From assembly GCF_900116225.1 (NCBI RefSeq), contig NZ_FOZZ01000001.1, positions 186,001 to 250,000 on the forward strand: DNA of 64,000 bases, in the 5' to 3' direction. The notes under the pieces were generated by a model. That model worked only from the letters and a program-made list of their open reading frames with translations. It did no database searches and had not been told where the DNA came from. The position numbers and the translations under genes were made by a program. Of this stretch, positions 16,673-24,760 are shown in pieces; the stretch's first letter is position 1; each line of letters begins with the position of its first letter. Source of the stretch: Sphingobacterium wenxiniae. Lineage in GTDB: Bacteria > Bacteroidota > Bacteroidia > Sphingobacteriales > Sphingobacteriaceae.

Positions 16673-17433
16673 TATACACCAGTATCAACCAACACCAAAC
16701 TCAATGCATTATATGCGCCATTGTTCAACGCGTAGAATGTTCCATTGACTTGTTGCAAGAACTCAATCCCGAATACCAAGAACAACGGTTTTGTAGATTC
16801 CTCCACACCGATATCGTTGCTTAGGCTGATTGCTCCGCTAGCCGTATTGTCAAACGCAATCTCTGCAGAAGAGCTTTGTGCCAACGCAAAATTTTCATTC
16901 TCAAAATCAACTTCAACACCGGCAGAGATCAGACGAAAATGCGTCGTGCCTCCCGGAGCTACAATTTGACTGTCTGGGACAAAACTGGCCACGTTCACCT
17001 CCAACACGCCGGTTGCACGACCGATTGTCGTGGTATATGGAGCATATACCGTCGCACTCAAGCGGGCATTTCCGTTGAAATCAAACCCCTGTAACAGGAT
17101 TAGCTCTCCATCCAACACATTTCGCAATCCGCGATTGCTAACCTGGTCCGCTTTGATCACCTGCATCATGGACTTCACCAAGCGTGAGATCATACGCGAA
17201 TCCTGCGTTTTGTTCAGCACAGGTCGGATTGCCGTACACAAGGCCTTGCTCGCTTTGCCCGCTCGCGCAAATTCCGCGGCGTTCTCTCTCGTTCGTTGAA
17301 ACTTCGGATCGTTATGAAAACGTTCCTTATCGACGCCTCCTTTTTGTCTGGCCAAATAGCCATCCTTACTCTTGTAAAAGGTAATATCCCCGATAGTACC
17401 CTTCAATTTAATAATACCTGATTGTCTTGCCAT
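16672..17433 (-). CDS. conserved Bacteroidota protein of unknown function, first gene of the four-gene module
   Basis: 253 aa when started at ATG 17433 (MARQSGIIKLKGTIGDITF...). A longer in-frame start at 17532 is not supported. The N-terminal motif GTIGDITFYKSKDGYLARQKGG and the following basic FQRTRENAAEFARAGKASK are, from memory, shared by many unannotated Bacteroidota proteins. The C-terminal half is beta-rich, with many alternating hydrophobic strands, and could be a structural (tail or capsid-like) domain. No catalytic motif is seen. It leads the operon with the DUF5675 and two small membrane proteins. A ~90-bp AT-rich region and a hairpin precede it. Confidence 0.65.
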   Translation of the reverse strand: MARQSGIIKLKGTIGDITFYKSKDGYLARQKGGVDKERFHNDPKFQRTRENAAEFARAGKASKALCTAIRPVLNKTQDSRMISRLVKSMMQVIKADQVSNRGLRNVLDGELILLQGFDFNGNARLSATVYAPYTTTIGRATGVLEVNVASFVPDSQIVAPGGTTHFRLISAGVEVDFENENFALAQSSSAEIAFDNTASGAISLSNDIGVEESTKPLFLVFGIEFLQQVNGTFYALNNGAYNALSLVLVDTGV

Positions 17434-17621
17434 ATCACACTCACTTTTAAACTCACCTTTGCTGCAGCTAATCAGTGATAACAGGTTAAAATTTGTGATA
17501 ATAAAGCCCTCATAAAAGGACCGGCGTACCAAATGGCGTTAATAGACCATCATGGTCAAATACTTCCTAAGAATATTTCGTAAATTGCAACAAAGAAAAC
17601 CAAAGATTCCACCTCAACTTT

Positions 17622-17648
17622 ATGCCAACTTGTTACCAAGTTGGGCAT
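17622..17648. repeat. short strong hairpin upstream of the module
   Basis: CCAACTTG (17625-17632) and CAAGTTGG (17637-17644) form a perfect 8-bp stem with loop TTAC. Flanking ATG and CAT add three further pairs around a one-base bulge. It lies in the divergent spacer between the leftward module and the rightward 61-aa gene and may be an operator or terminator. Confidence 0.5.
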
Positions 17649-17720
17649 CAGAATGATGAACAGCTGCGCTACCTTATCTTAATATCAATCGGGTAGATAA
17701 AGCGTACATAAAGTATAGAA

Positions 17721-17906
17721 ATGAGAAGAATCTGTATTTATCCGAAGGATATAGCACGTATCACCGGCAAGAGCTACCGGCAGAGCCTGCGTATTTATAA
17801 TACCATTAAAAGAATACGTGGCAAACAAGCACACCAATTGCTTAGCATGGAGGAAGTCTGTGAATATTTAGGTTTGGATAAAGAGCAGATAAAGACGGTG
17901 ATTTAG
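17721..17906 (+). CDS. small helical protein, probable regulator
   Basis: 61 aa, rich in basic residues. The N-terminal part (YPKDIARITGKSYRQSLRIY) looks like a helix-turn-helix, and the C-terminal half contains LLSMEEVCEYLGLDKEQI, a second helical segment typical of excisionase-like or MerR-like small proteins. It is divergent from the DUF5675 module and separated from it by ~290 bp containing a hairpin, a position often used by regulators of phage-like modules. I recall near relatives in other Bacteroidota, without a known function. Confidence 0.6.
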   Translation: MRRICIYPKDIARITGKSYRQSLRIYNTIKRIRGKQAHQLLSMEEVCEYLGLDKEQIKTVI

Positions 17907-17914
17907 ACAATCGA

Positions 17915-18352
17915 TCAACTATATTTCTCCCTCAACTCCAGCTTCTTGATCCGTGATGTAATAGCACCTTCTTTCCTTTCGAAAATATTAGCCAGTTCCT
18001 TGACAGTCTTTCCTTCACAAAACAAAGCCTCCAGTTTTTCATCGTCTTCGGTCGACCATGGTCGATAAGCTTGTGGATGCTGTTCACGGATATCGTCTAA
18101 AGTATAGCTTTTTCTTTCACTTTCCGGATCGGTCAGCTTTTCCAGTTTTTTGATAGCCCGATTAAATGCCTTTTTGAAGTCTTTGATATCCTCTTCAAAG
18201 ATCAATATATTGTATTTTTCGAAGCCATCGTCAGTGCGCTTACTTTCCGAAACGGAAAGATATAGGCTTCCATTTTCTGATCTCTTTACATCAAAGAAAT
18301 AAGTCCGGTTTCCTTTAGTGACTTTATCAGTGAATAGTTCGTTATTGTCCAT
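17915..18352 (-). CDS. PUR-alpha/DUF3276 nucleic-acid-binding domain fused to a C-terminal helical domain
   Basis: 145 aa. Residues 1-75 match the Bacteroidota PUR-alpha-like DUF3276 protein: NRTYFFDVKRSENGSLYLSV followed by SKRTDDGFEKYNILIFEEDI. Such proteins bind single-stranded purine-rich DNA or RNA. Residues ~90-145 (YRPWSTEDDEKLEALFCEGK, then VKELANIFERKEGAITSRI) form a helical SANT-like or HTH domain, also seen at the C-termini of some Bacteroidota helicases and nucleases (from memory). The fusion is not the usual stand-alone ~100-aa PUR protein. It converges with the 61-aa gene. Confidence 0.7.
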   Translation of the reverse strand: MDNNELFTDKVTKGNRTYFFDVKRSENGSLYLSVSESKRTDDGFEKYNILIFEEDIKDFKKAFNRAIKKLEKLTDPESERKSYTLDDIREQHPQAYRPWSTEDDEKLEALFCEGKTVKELANIFERKEGAITSRIKKLELREKYS

Positions 18353-18593
18353 TAGTATAGATTTAGCATATACAACACGGTTATCTTTTCAAATTTAATA
18401 AACATATTCAAAATAAATACACCTAACAACCTCAAATAATGATAGTTATTCATTTAAATTACAGGTTCATTTCGTATATTTGTATAGCAAAAGGAAATAG
18501 GGAATATAGGTTGACAGTTTTTGCGAGACCCTAGCGAGACCTCGTAAAAGTGATGCTTATAAACGATATACTATCAGTGAGTTACGGAGAAAG

Positions 18594-18614
18594 TTCTACA
18601 CCCTCCGGCTCCAC
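18594..18614 (+). other. tRNA/tmRNA 3'-end-like sequence, possible attachment site
   Basis: TTCTACACCCTCCGGCTCCAC reads like a T-loop (TTCTACA), T-stem and acceptor strand CGGCTCC followed by the discriminator A. The rest of a tRNA or tmRNA is absent upstream and the T-stem pairs poorly. Such 3'-end pieces are left by integrases that insert in RNA genes, so it may be an island attachment site. This remains speculative. Confidence 0.3.
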
Positions 18615-18647
18615 AGAACAGTCTGTAAATCAGTATTTTACAAGATT

Positions 18648-18679
18648 AACACCCAAAACTACACCCAGTTTTGGGTGTT
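18648..18679 (+). terminator. strong intrinsic terminator
   Basis: A perfect 13-bp stem (AACACCCAAAACT at 18648-18660, its complement at 18667-18679) with a 6-base loop is followed by TTGTTTTAGTTT. It reads rightward but no intact + strand gene precedes it. It may have terminated the RNA gene or element whose end is seen at 18594-18614. Confidence 0.75.
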
Positions 18680-18769
18680 TTGTTTTAGTTTATAATGATT
18701 TTTTCACTAAATGCTTATTAATTGCAACTTTAAAAAAGATTGACCTATTGATTATGATACTCCCTATTT

Positions 18770-18925
18770 GTTGGACAACTTTTTACTAAACTAAGATATA
18801 ATTACGATACATTTTTAATTTCCTGATAGAACTTTTCATCGGGTGTTATCCTTCCTAGTGATTTGTGCCTTCTTTCGGTATTGTAAAATAAGACGTACTC
18901 CTTAACCTGCTTGTGATTAGAAAGT
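18770..18925 (-). mobile_element. remnant of an IS3-family insertion sequence
   Basis: The last ~35 residues of the leftward frame (VLFYNTERRHKSLGRITPDE...) are the C-terminus of an IS3-type transposase integrase core. TTGTTGGACAACTTTTTAC just beyond its stop is like an IS3 terminal end. The rest of the transposase is missing, so only the right end of the element survives, joined to a RecG-like gene fragment. Confidence 0.7.
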
Positions 18926-19464
18926 ATAGATAACATTTCCTGAACTCGATCATGAATACTTTCACTTAGTATAGTATGTGCCGATTTTCCAGCTCCGTTA
19001 CTAGCTCCGTTACTAAATTGTATCAAATCATCTAAGGTGTTAAACGACAACACCGTAGCTCCGTTACTAACTCCGTTACTAATTCCTTGGTGAGCAGGTA
19101 GAGTGGCTAAAAAGTAGTTCCGGTCTTGATCAGTTTCAAAGATAGGATCCGGAGAGCCATTTTTCTCCATAGCATCATAAATAGCAGGGAACCCAGTGCC
19201 TCTACCTTCCGTCAGCTCTAATTCTTTTAGAAAATCTCCGATCCGTCGATTACGATATTCTCTAGCAACAATTCTGCGTTGAGTGCGTACAACATGCGCA
19301 TCTACAGGGGGAACGGGTCCAGGGTAACTTAATACTTCAATCTTATCCGGCCAGACCTGTACTTCAATAGGACTTCCCAAATCATAACTTTTATGATAAA
19401 CAGCATTGGATAACTCAAAACGGTCATTTGAATTCCGTGAGTAAGGATCTCCAAATTCATAAAC
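18802..19464 (-). pseudogene. truncated RecG-like (AlbA_2/ATP-binding) protein fused to an IS3 transposase tail
   Basis: The frame is open from 19464 to 18802 but has no clear start; a stop immediately precedes it. Residues resemble the C-terminal half of the RecG-like family with an N-terminal AlbA_2 domain: LSNAVYHKSYD, IEVQVWPDKIEVLSYPGP, then ELTEGRGTGFPAIYDAMEKN. The AlbA_2 region is lost. A repeated SNG(V/A) tail (SNGVSNGA, SNGASNGAG), also common in this family, is followed by an IS3 transposase C-terminus. The gene is thus broken at both ends, by deletion on the left side of the protein and by IS insertion on the right. Confidence 0.75.
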
Positions 19465-19501
19465 TTACATTTATATAAACAAAAATGTTTATATTTATTC
19501 T

Positions 19502-19993
19502 ATGATTAAGCGATTCGAAAAATATAAAGGCATACATCCGGGAATTGTTCTTGAACGCGAATTGAAAAAGCGGGCGATTAAGCAGCGTCCCTTTGCATTG
19601 TCTTTAGACGAACATCCACAGACGTTTAATGCTATAACCAAAGGCAAACGCGGGCTTAGTACAGCCCTGGCATTAAAAATTGAGAGGGAACTAGGTTTGG
19701 AAGAAGGTACATTGGTCATTCTACAGGCTTATTACGATATCCAAAAGGTCAAAGAAAAAGAAATTCAACCCACGCCAGATATGTCCGTTCTCAGTACATC
19801 ACTTTTTTGGGATACGGATATCAACAAGATAGATTGGCAGAAGCAGTACCGTGCGGTTATCCAACGTGTCTTTGAACGTGGCAACGAAGATGAGAAAGGA
19901 GAGATAACGCGTTTTTATGGCGTAGAAAAAGTAAGGCAGGCTTTAGAAGAGTCTAAAGCCAGAACTCCATACACCATTTATAAACCAAATTAA
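19502..19993 (+). CDS. antitoxin-like HTH protein upstream of an AbiEii-type toxin
   Basis: 163 aa. The N-terminal ~75 residues resemble a HigA/XRE-type helix-turn-helix: HPGIVLERELKKRAIKQRPF, then ALALKIERELGLEEGTLVIL. The C-terminal half (SLFWDTDINKIDWQKQYRAV and FERGNEDEKGEITRFYGVEK) corresponds to the DUF6922-like domain found in Bacteroidota antitoxin partners of AbiEii-type nucleotidyltransferases. It lies five bases upstream of the toxin gene. Its start is 35 bp right of the truncated RecG-like frame. It is expected to repress its own promoter and neutralise the toxin. Confidence 0.75.
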   Translation: MIKRFEKYKGIHPGIVLERELKKRAIKQRPFALSLDEHPQTFNAITKGKRGLSTALALKIERELGLEEGTLVILQAYYDIQKVKEKEIQPTPDMSVLSTSLFWDTDINKIDWQKQYRAVIQRVFERGNEDEKGEITRFYGVEKVRQALEESKARTPYTIYKPN

Positions 19994-19998
19994 TAGGG

Positions 19999-20659
19999 AT
20001 GAGCAGTTTATTTTATGGTACCGTTACGGATTTATTGAAAGATTCGGTGATGACTTTAATGAATTGCGCCACATTGAAGCAATTTCGACTGGTTGGTGGT
20101 ACTGCTTTAAGTCTGCAGATCGGTCATCGTATATCAGTGGATATTGACTTATTCACTGACGCACCATATGGCAGTATTGATTTTGAAGAGATCGATGATT
20201 TTATAGAAAATACATTTCTATTCCATAATCATTACTCCGGGCTTAATCCAGCCATGGGCAAGTCTTATACTATTGGTACAGATAAGGACAATGTCGTCAA
20301 GTTAGATATTTTTTATACCGATTCGTTCATACAGCCTGCCTTGGTAGTAGACGGCATTAGATTGGCCACGATAGAGGAGATTATTGCCATGAAGGTCGAT
20401 GTCGTTCAACGGGTTGGCCGAAAGAAAGACTTTTGGGATCTACATGAGCTGTTGACTAATCACGATATCCAGGCTACGATAGCATTACATCAACATCGCT
20501 ACCCTTACACGCATGACGCTGCCCTCATTTTAAAAAAGCTTTACAGATTTTAGGTTGGCGGACGATGAATTTGATCCCGTATGTTTACGAGGCAAATACT
20601 GGGAGTTTATAAAAGAAGATATTGTCGAGGCTGTTGAACAATACCAAAACACATTCTAA
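19999..20659 (+). pseudogene. AbiEii/AbiGii-type nucleotidyltransferase toxin, frameshifted in an A6 run
   Basis: The intact part (184 codons) carries the MNT-type signature LVGGTALSLQIGHRISVDID, with GG and D-x-D residues for nucleotide transfer. The family's normal C-terminal segment FRLADDEFDPVCLRGKYWEF is present downstream in another frame, ending at the stop 20657-20659. One extra A in the run at 20532-20537 explains the shift; removing it gives a 219-aa protein. It may be a disabled toxin, a phase-variable tract or a sequencing error. The antitoxin-like gene sits five bases upstream. Family members of the AbiE type transfer nucleotides to tRNA and cause growth arrest during phage infection. 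Confidence 0.8.
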
Positions 20660-20786
20660 TAATCTGATACAGACATGTCTACCTATGTCTTTTAAGTTTT
20701 AAATTGTATTTGTGTAGCTCTATTTAATTTGCAATTTGAACTATTGCTTAAACACTTACCTCCACTGGCTTATTCCTCATCTCATA

Positions 20787-21150
20787 CTAATCATCCAAAA
20801 TACTATTATTTATAAACGTGGTTTCACCCTTAGTAAAACTGCCGTGATCCTCATGGATATGTCCGAATATATGGTATTTAGGTTTTACTTGATAAACACG
20901 CAATAATAACTCTTCGCCCCCTGTCCGTTTTCCGTAAACGGTTTCATCCAAAATACCAAAGGGCGGACCATGCGTGATTAATATATCGGTATCATCGGGA
21001 ATCAAATTCCAATGTTTCTTTATTTCACCCCCTCGATTCCGATTAAATGCCCAGTCGTTAAACCACGATGTGATAGGTGATCCCCATATGTTGATACCCT
21101 CTATTTCTACGCCGGAATCATTGAGATAGGTGATATCATCATTCCATGAT
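20787..21150 (-). pseudogene. 5'-truncated metallophosphoesterase
   Basis: The C-terminal part of a calcineurin-like phosphoesterase is intact: INIWGSPITSWFNDWAFNRN, then DILITHGPPFG and HIFGHIHEDHG, the latter two holding metal-binding His residues. The N-terminal part with the first D-x-H and GNHE motifs is missing; the open frame fades at about 21150, close to the stop of the next gene. The fragment likely results from a deletion when the neighbouring region was inserted. Confidence 0.75.
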
Positions 21151-21167
21151 GGGTAATAAGAACCATT

Positions 21168-21842
21168 TCACTTTGAATCTAAGTCATCTCCCAGAAGTTC
21201 GGGATCGAAATCTTCTACTTCCTCGAACAGATTCGCCATTTCTTCATTCAGTTCTGAATAGTGTTCGATTGCCTCATTCATCATGTCGTAGTATTTCGAT
21301 TCCTGCCGCTTGACGGCACTTAGCACACCTTTGAAGTCATCCAGGTCACGGTCAAAGGATACCATGTCTACGGCACACTCCTCGTATCTTTTGAACACCT
21401 CGTCGAACTGCGGAAATGCCACATCGTTCATCCATTGGTCGTATTCGAAAATATAGTCGTCATACGCATAGAATGCTTCTGTCTCGTTTATCAGTTCATC
21501 TATGAATCCCAGCAAATGCTCATTGATTTTAGACAGAAGATCCTTAAGCTGTGCCCACACCGTTTCTTTCTCCGGATTTTCAGGTATCATCACCTTCAAG
21601 TGCTTAAACTTATCCTTAGCCTGTCTAAAAAGTTCCTCGGCATCTTCGATCAACAGTGTAAAAGGAAAAGCCCGTCTCCTACCCTGTTGGATACGCTGTT
21701 GGATTTCCCACATGCGGTCGTGAAGTTCCCGGAAAGATTCCAATGCTAAGGTTTCAAACTCCGGAGCCTCTTTGGCAGGGTCAAAGCGCAGGATTATCGT
21801 CCGCAATGGATGGGGGGTGGATCTGGTTTCTGTCTTCTTCAT
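21168..21842 (-). CDS. unknown acidic helical protein
   Basis: 224 aa, strongly acidic at the C-terminus and predicted almost fully helical with heptad-like stretches, so probably coiled-coil. No family is recognised. Notable pieces are WEIQQRIQQGRRRAFPFTL near residue 46 and YAYDDYIFEYDQWMND in the middle. It follows the 210-aa protein in the same direction, with a hairpin terminator between the two, so the genes may be separately transcribed. Its 3' end abuts the truncated phosphoesterase. Confidence 0.6.
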   Translation of the reverse strand: MKKTETRSTPHPLRTIILRFDPAKEAPEFETLALESFRELHDRMWEIQQRIQQGRRRAFPFTLLIEDAEELFRQAKDKFKHLKVMIPENPEKETVWAQLKDLLSKINEHLLGFIDELINETEAFYAYDDYIFEYDQWMNDVAFPQFDEVFKRYEECAVDMVSFDRDLDDFKGVLSAVKRQESKYYDMMNEAIEHYSELNEEMANLFEEVEDFDPELLGDDLDSK

Positions 21843-21871
21843 GATAGTATAAAAATAATGAATTTTTAATT

Positions 21872-21902
21872 AAGGGGAAAGCCATTGCGCGACTTTCCCC
21901 TT
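21872..21902 (-). terminator. intrinsic terminator between two unknown genes
   Basis: AAGGGGAAAG (21872-21881) and CTTTCCCCTT (21893-21902) form a perfect 10-bp stem. On the minus strand the stem is followed by AATTAAAAATTC. It lies just after the stop of the 202-aa fibronectin-like gene. Confidence 0.75.
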
Positions 21903-21909
21903 CTTTGGA

Positions 21910-22518
21910 TCATACGGCAATAGCTGTAATGATATCGCTGTAGTTCGGTTCAGTATCCGTGCCGATATACGTTACTCTAAATTCGTAAAATTGCATCATT
22001 TCAAGATCACGGATTTCCAGCACCGACTTGGTATGGAGAATGGAAGTCCACTCTTCCGTTCCTTTCACACGGTACTCATATCTGTAGAGACGCGCATGTT
22101 TCCAAGCCTTGACACGAGCACGGAGCTTGCCTGTGCCCACCTGTACATTCTCAATACGTAGATTTTCTGCCTGTGGTGTCCTGCCGATACGGTTGGTTTT
22201 AGGGCTGCTCGGAATGAACCCCGCAGCCACGATCAATTCAGCGTCTCCCTTTGCGATGGAATCCACATACTGGGATAATCTGTAGATAGCTTCCTGCAAT
22301 TCCCTGCCGGCCTTCCCTTTGATGATCACCGCGCGCTTGTCTCTGAAACTCGCTTCGGCATAAGCTTCCCTATACGTGTTCAGCAAGCTTTCGAACGTGG
22401 GTAGATCAGGTACAGGGTTTGCAAAAAGATCTACATTCTGTGTCATCTTTAATAAGATGCTCTCCGCATAGCGCAGCATCCCGGCTGCGTCAGTGCTTTT
22501 AAAATTTGGTTTTGCCAT
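21910..22518 (-). CDS. unknown protein with a C-terminal fibronectin type III-like domain
   Basis: 202 aa from ATG 22518 (MAKPNFKSTDAAGML...); an upstream ATG at 22542 adds eight residues. The N-terminal ~110 residues are helical (FESLLNTYREAYAEASFRDK). The C-terminal ~85 residues look like an FN3 fold: RARVKAWKHARLYRYEYRVK, then EEWTSILHTKSVLEIRDLEM and FYEFRVTYIGTDTEPNYSD. No signal peptide is present. From memory, similar proteins recur in Bacteroidota without a known function. The upstream ~200 bases contain AT-rich palindromic sequence. Confidence 0.65.
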   Translation of the reverse strand: MAKPNFKSTDAAGMLRYAESILLKMTQNVDLFANPVPDLPTFESLLNTYREAYAEASFRDKRAVIIKGKAGRELQEAIYRLSQYVDSIAKGDAELIVAAGFIPSSPKTNRIGRTPQAENLRIENVQVGTGKLRARVKAWKHARLYRYEYRVKGTEEWTSILHTKSVLEIRDLEMMQFYEFRVTYIGTDTEPNYSDIITAIAV

Positions 22519-22542
22519 TTTTTTGACATTTAAGTAAAACAA

Positions 22543-22760
22543 ATATTTAATTAACTATCACAAAGATGGGCTGGAAAAACGGTCAAAAATTGTAAATATG
22601 TGCCAAAATTCAGCATATCGAAAAAATCTTTTGGCACGATTTTACAATTTTTCAGGTGGCTTTAAAGAGCATTATTAAGGTAAAAAACTGGTTTTAAACT
22701 ATATTCAGCACTGTTTTTAGCTTGAATAACAGCTTAAAATGTCAATAAACAAACTCTAGA
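22543..22760. other. non-coding spacer
   Basis: About 220 AT-rich bases. GTGCCAAAA at about 22592 and its inverse TTTTGGCAC at about 22628 form a 9-bp inverted repeat that also brings ACAATTTT near AAATTGTAA. This may be a regulatory hairpin for the leftward gene. No ORF or RNA gene is seen. Confidence 0.4.
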
Positions 22761-23060
22761 GTTTCTGTTGCAAACGTTATCTTTTTTGTCGTGAACGTTA
22801 ACGTGTCCGACAAAAGAGATAACGTTTGCCTTCTACTCCATAGCTTTTGCTACAGACACGATGACTTCTCAAACAGAAAAGGTAATGTTTCTTTTGCAAA
22901 CGTTAACGTATATGACCTACACGTTAAGGTTTTCAATGGAAAAGATAGCATTTCTCTTATGAACCTTAACATTTATGAGATACACGTTAACTTCTCGAAC
23001 AAAAAAGATAGGGCTTTGGCTGTAAATGTTAACGTTTGCGTTGTACAGGATAACTGTTCT
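22761..23060. repeat. imperfect ~63-bp tandem repeat
   Basis: Four to five diverged copies of a ~63-bp unit, each built around AACGTTAACGT, CTACACGTTAA and AAAAGATAG. All copies stay in one open frame (22746 stop to 23141), which would encode ~21-residue repeats such as NVNVYDLHVKVFNGKDSIS and NLNIYEIHVNFSNKKDRAL. A GTG at 22791 or a stop-to-stop frame is the only possible start, with no convincing ribosome site. I treat it as a repeat region with possible coding capacity rather than a gene. Confidence 0.6.
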
Positions 23061-23145
23061 AATGAAAGAGTTTATGAGTCCAGCAAATCCCCTCTCGCAT
23101 TTTTTGCCAAAAAAGAGAGATATATTTACCCCTCAACTTGAATGG

Positions 23146-24111
23146 TTAGCCACTATTAGATTTAAGCATTTTACGTTCCTGTCGAGGCGTACAATGGAAG
23201 ACCCTTTTATATTGTGTGATAAAGTGGCTAGCATCAAAAAAATGCAACATCCCTGCAATTTGATCGATTGACAGATCGGCCCGTCGAACCAGCAGTTCCC
23301 GCCCTTTGTGCAGACGGACCGTGAGAATGGTAGCATTCAAAGACAACGGCCTACCCTCAAAAACACGGCTAAGTGTCCGTGTGGAGCAATGGAGTGCTTT
23401 AGCTATCGTTTCACGGTTGAGTATTTTCTCCTGACAATTGTCCCGTATAAAGGCAACAGCTCGGTAATAAAGCTGAATGTTGGGTTCTTCTTTTATACGT
23501 TGCATATACTCCTCCACCCGCTGCACATAGCTGCTGTACAACTGTAAGAAAAGATGTCCGATGTGGTAGACTGTAGAAAAAGAGCCCATGGTGATTTGGG
23601 AGAAAACTTCTAATAACCGTCGGTCGGGACGGGAAATAGGAACAGCAGGTAATGCTTCTCCCTCTACTTCTTCAAAATGATGGCGAAGCGATGGGAACTC
23701 TGCCAGAAGCTGTTGCTTGGAAGCTGCAGAGAGACCGAGAAATAGCGCCCAGTATTTTTCAGCCGAAAGGGTAAACTGTGTTACACTACTGCTGGTCGTA
23801 AATGAAAACAGGCTATCCGGTTCTGTTGCTCTCCCTGTTGAAAATACGGTCTTTCCTTGAAACTGAAAGCAAAACCATAATACATCATCGCCTGGACAAA
23901 GCAGAGCAAGGCTGGTCACATCTTGAAGCCTTCCTTTGGACTCACAGAGAACAAAATCCTGAATCTGGTATTCTATGACAGAAAGTTGTCCACCAGGCGT
24001 ATGTCTCTTGGCATTTTGCAACCTACCAAGATACATGCTGCTAAACGCATCCCGGCGTATGGGTTTTGAGGAAGAAGCCTCTTTCCATAAGTTGAAAATA
24101 TGCTGCGACAT
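23146..24111 (-). CDS. AraC-family transcriptional regulator
   Basis: 321 aa. The C-terminal ~95 residues hold the two helix-turn-helix motifs of the AraC/XylS family: NRETIAKALHCSTRTLSRVF and IAGMLHFFDASHFITQYKRV, followed by FHCTPRQERK. The N-terminal ~200 residues are a sensor region of unknown ligand, similar to Bacteroidota AraC proteins that detect small molecules. It has no obvious target operon: the next leftward genes are unknown and the DUF4199 gene lies upstream in the same direction. It likely acts on a distant promoter or its own. Confidence 0.85.
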   Translation of the reverse strand: MSQHIFNLWKEASSSKPIRRDAFSSMYLGRLQNAKRHTPGGQLSVIEYQIQDFVLCESKGRLQDVTSLALLCPGDDVLWFCFQFQGKTVFSTGRATEPDSLFSFTTSSSVTQFTLSAEKYWALFLGLSAASKQQLLAEFPSLRHHFEEVEGEALPAVPISRPDRRLLEVFSQITMGSFSTVYHIGHLFLQLYSSYVQRVEEYMQRIKEEPNIQLYYRAVAFIRDNCQEKILNRETIAKALHCSTRTLSRVFEGRPLSLNATILTVRLHKGRELLVRRADLSIDQIAGMLHFFDASHFITQYKRVFHCTPRQERKMLKSNSG

Positions 24112-24197
24112 AATCCCTGGTGGTAATTGATAACCTAAGATAGGAATTTTTTAGCTGAATAGGTAGGATTTAGGCTTTTCGTATTTCCAACAAAAAA

Positions 24198-24680
24198 TCA
24201 TCTTCTTGTTCGTATAAAAATCATGGCAATAGCTGTGGTAATCACACCAAAAACAAATGCAAAAATGGTCGAATTGATGGCGTAGTTTTTAAAATTAAAA
24301 TTTGCTTCGGCTTCCGCTGTGGTTTTATAATACCCGATCTCTACTGAACGCTTGATAACATTGGGAAAATACTCCGGTGTAATGACGTAAGAAATAACCC
24401 ATTGCGTTAAAGGACTTAATAATGCTATAAAGGCCGAAAGGATAATTCCCGAAACCAATCCCTGCTTATAACCCATTTTCCCATGATAAAAGTTCCTCTT
24501 TTTATCTTTGAGTGCCAAAACCATGAACCAAATAGCCGGAATAGCAAACAGGTTCGTCAAATAAAGATGGTAATCGATGTATTTCCCATGCAATCCACAT
24601 AGATTTTCCAACAACATCCAAAGTAAGGTCATTATGGCAAAAAAGATTGCCCATTTGATTTCTATTTTTACATTTTTCAT
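24198..24680 (-). CDS. DUF4199 family membrane protein
   Basis: 160 aa with four hydrophobic spans (about residues 8-27, 40-60, 72-95 and 136-156). The DUF4199 layout is visible: a first span WAIFFAIMTLLWMLLENL, a middle LVSGIILSAFIALLSPLTQW, and a C-terminal FGVITTAIAMIFIRTRR. The loop between spans three and four contains YKTTAEAEANFN. The function of the family is unknown. It lies 86 bp upstream of the AraC regulator on the same strand, which may control or be cotranscribed with it. Confidence 0.85.
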   Translation of the reverse strand: MKNVKIEIKWAIFFAIMTLLWMLLENLCGLHGKYIDYHLYLTNLFAIPAIWFMVLALKDKKRNFYHGKMGYKQGLVSGIILSAFIALLSPLTQWVISYVITPEYFPNVIKRSVEIGYYKTTAEAEANFNFKNYAINSTIFAFVFGVITTAIAMIFIRTRR

Positions 24681-24760
24681 AGTCTGATATATTATTTAGG
24701 TTAGTTTAATTCAATAGCGAGTTGATTGCTATAATCTTTACATGTTATACGTTCTGGATT

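Noticed and set aside
22761..23060. CRISPR array
   Set aside because: The repeats are diverged, contiguous and without unique spacers; no cas genes are present.
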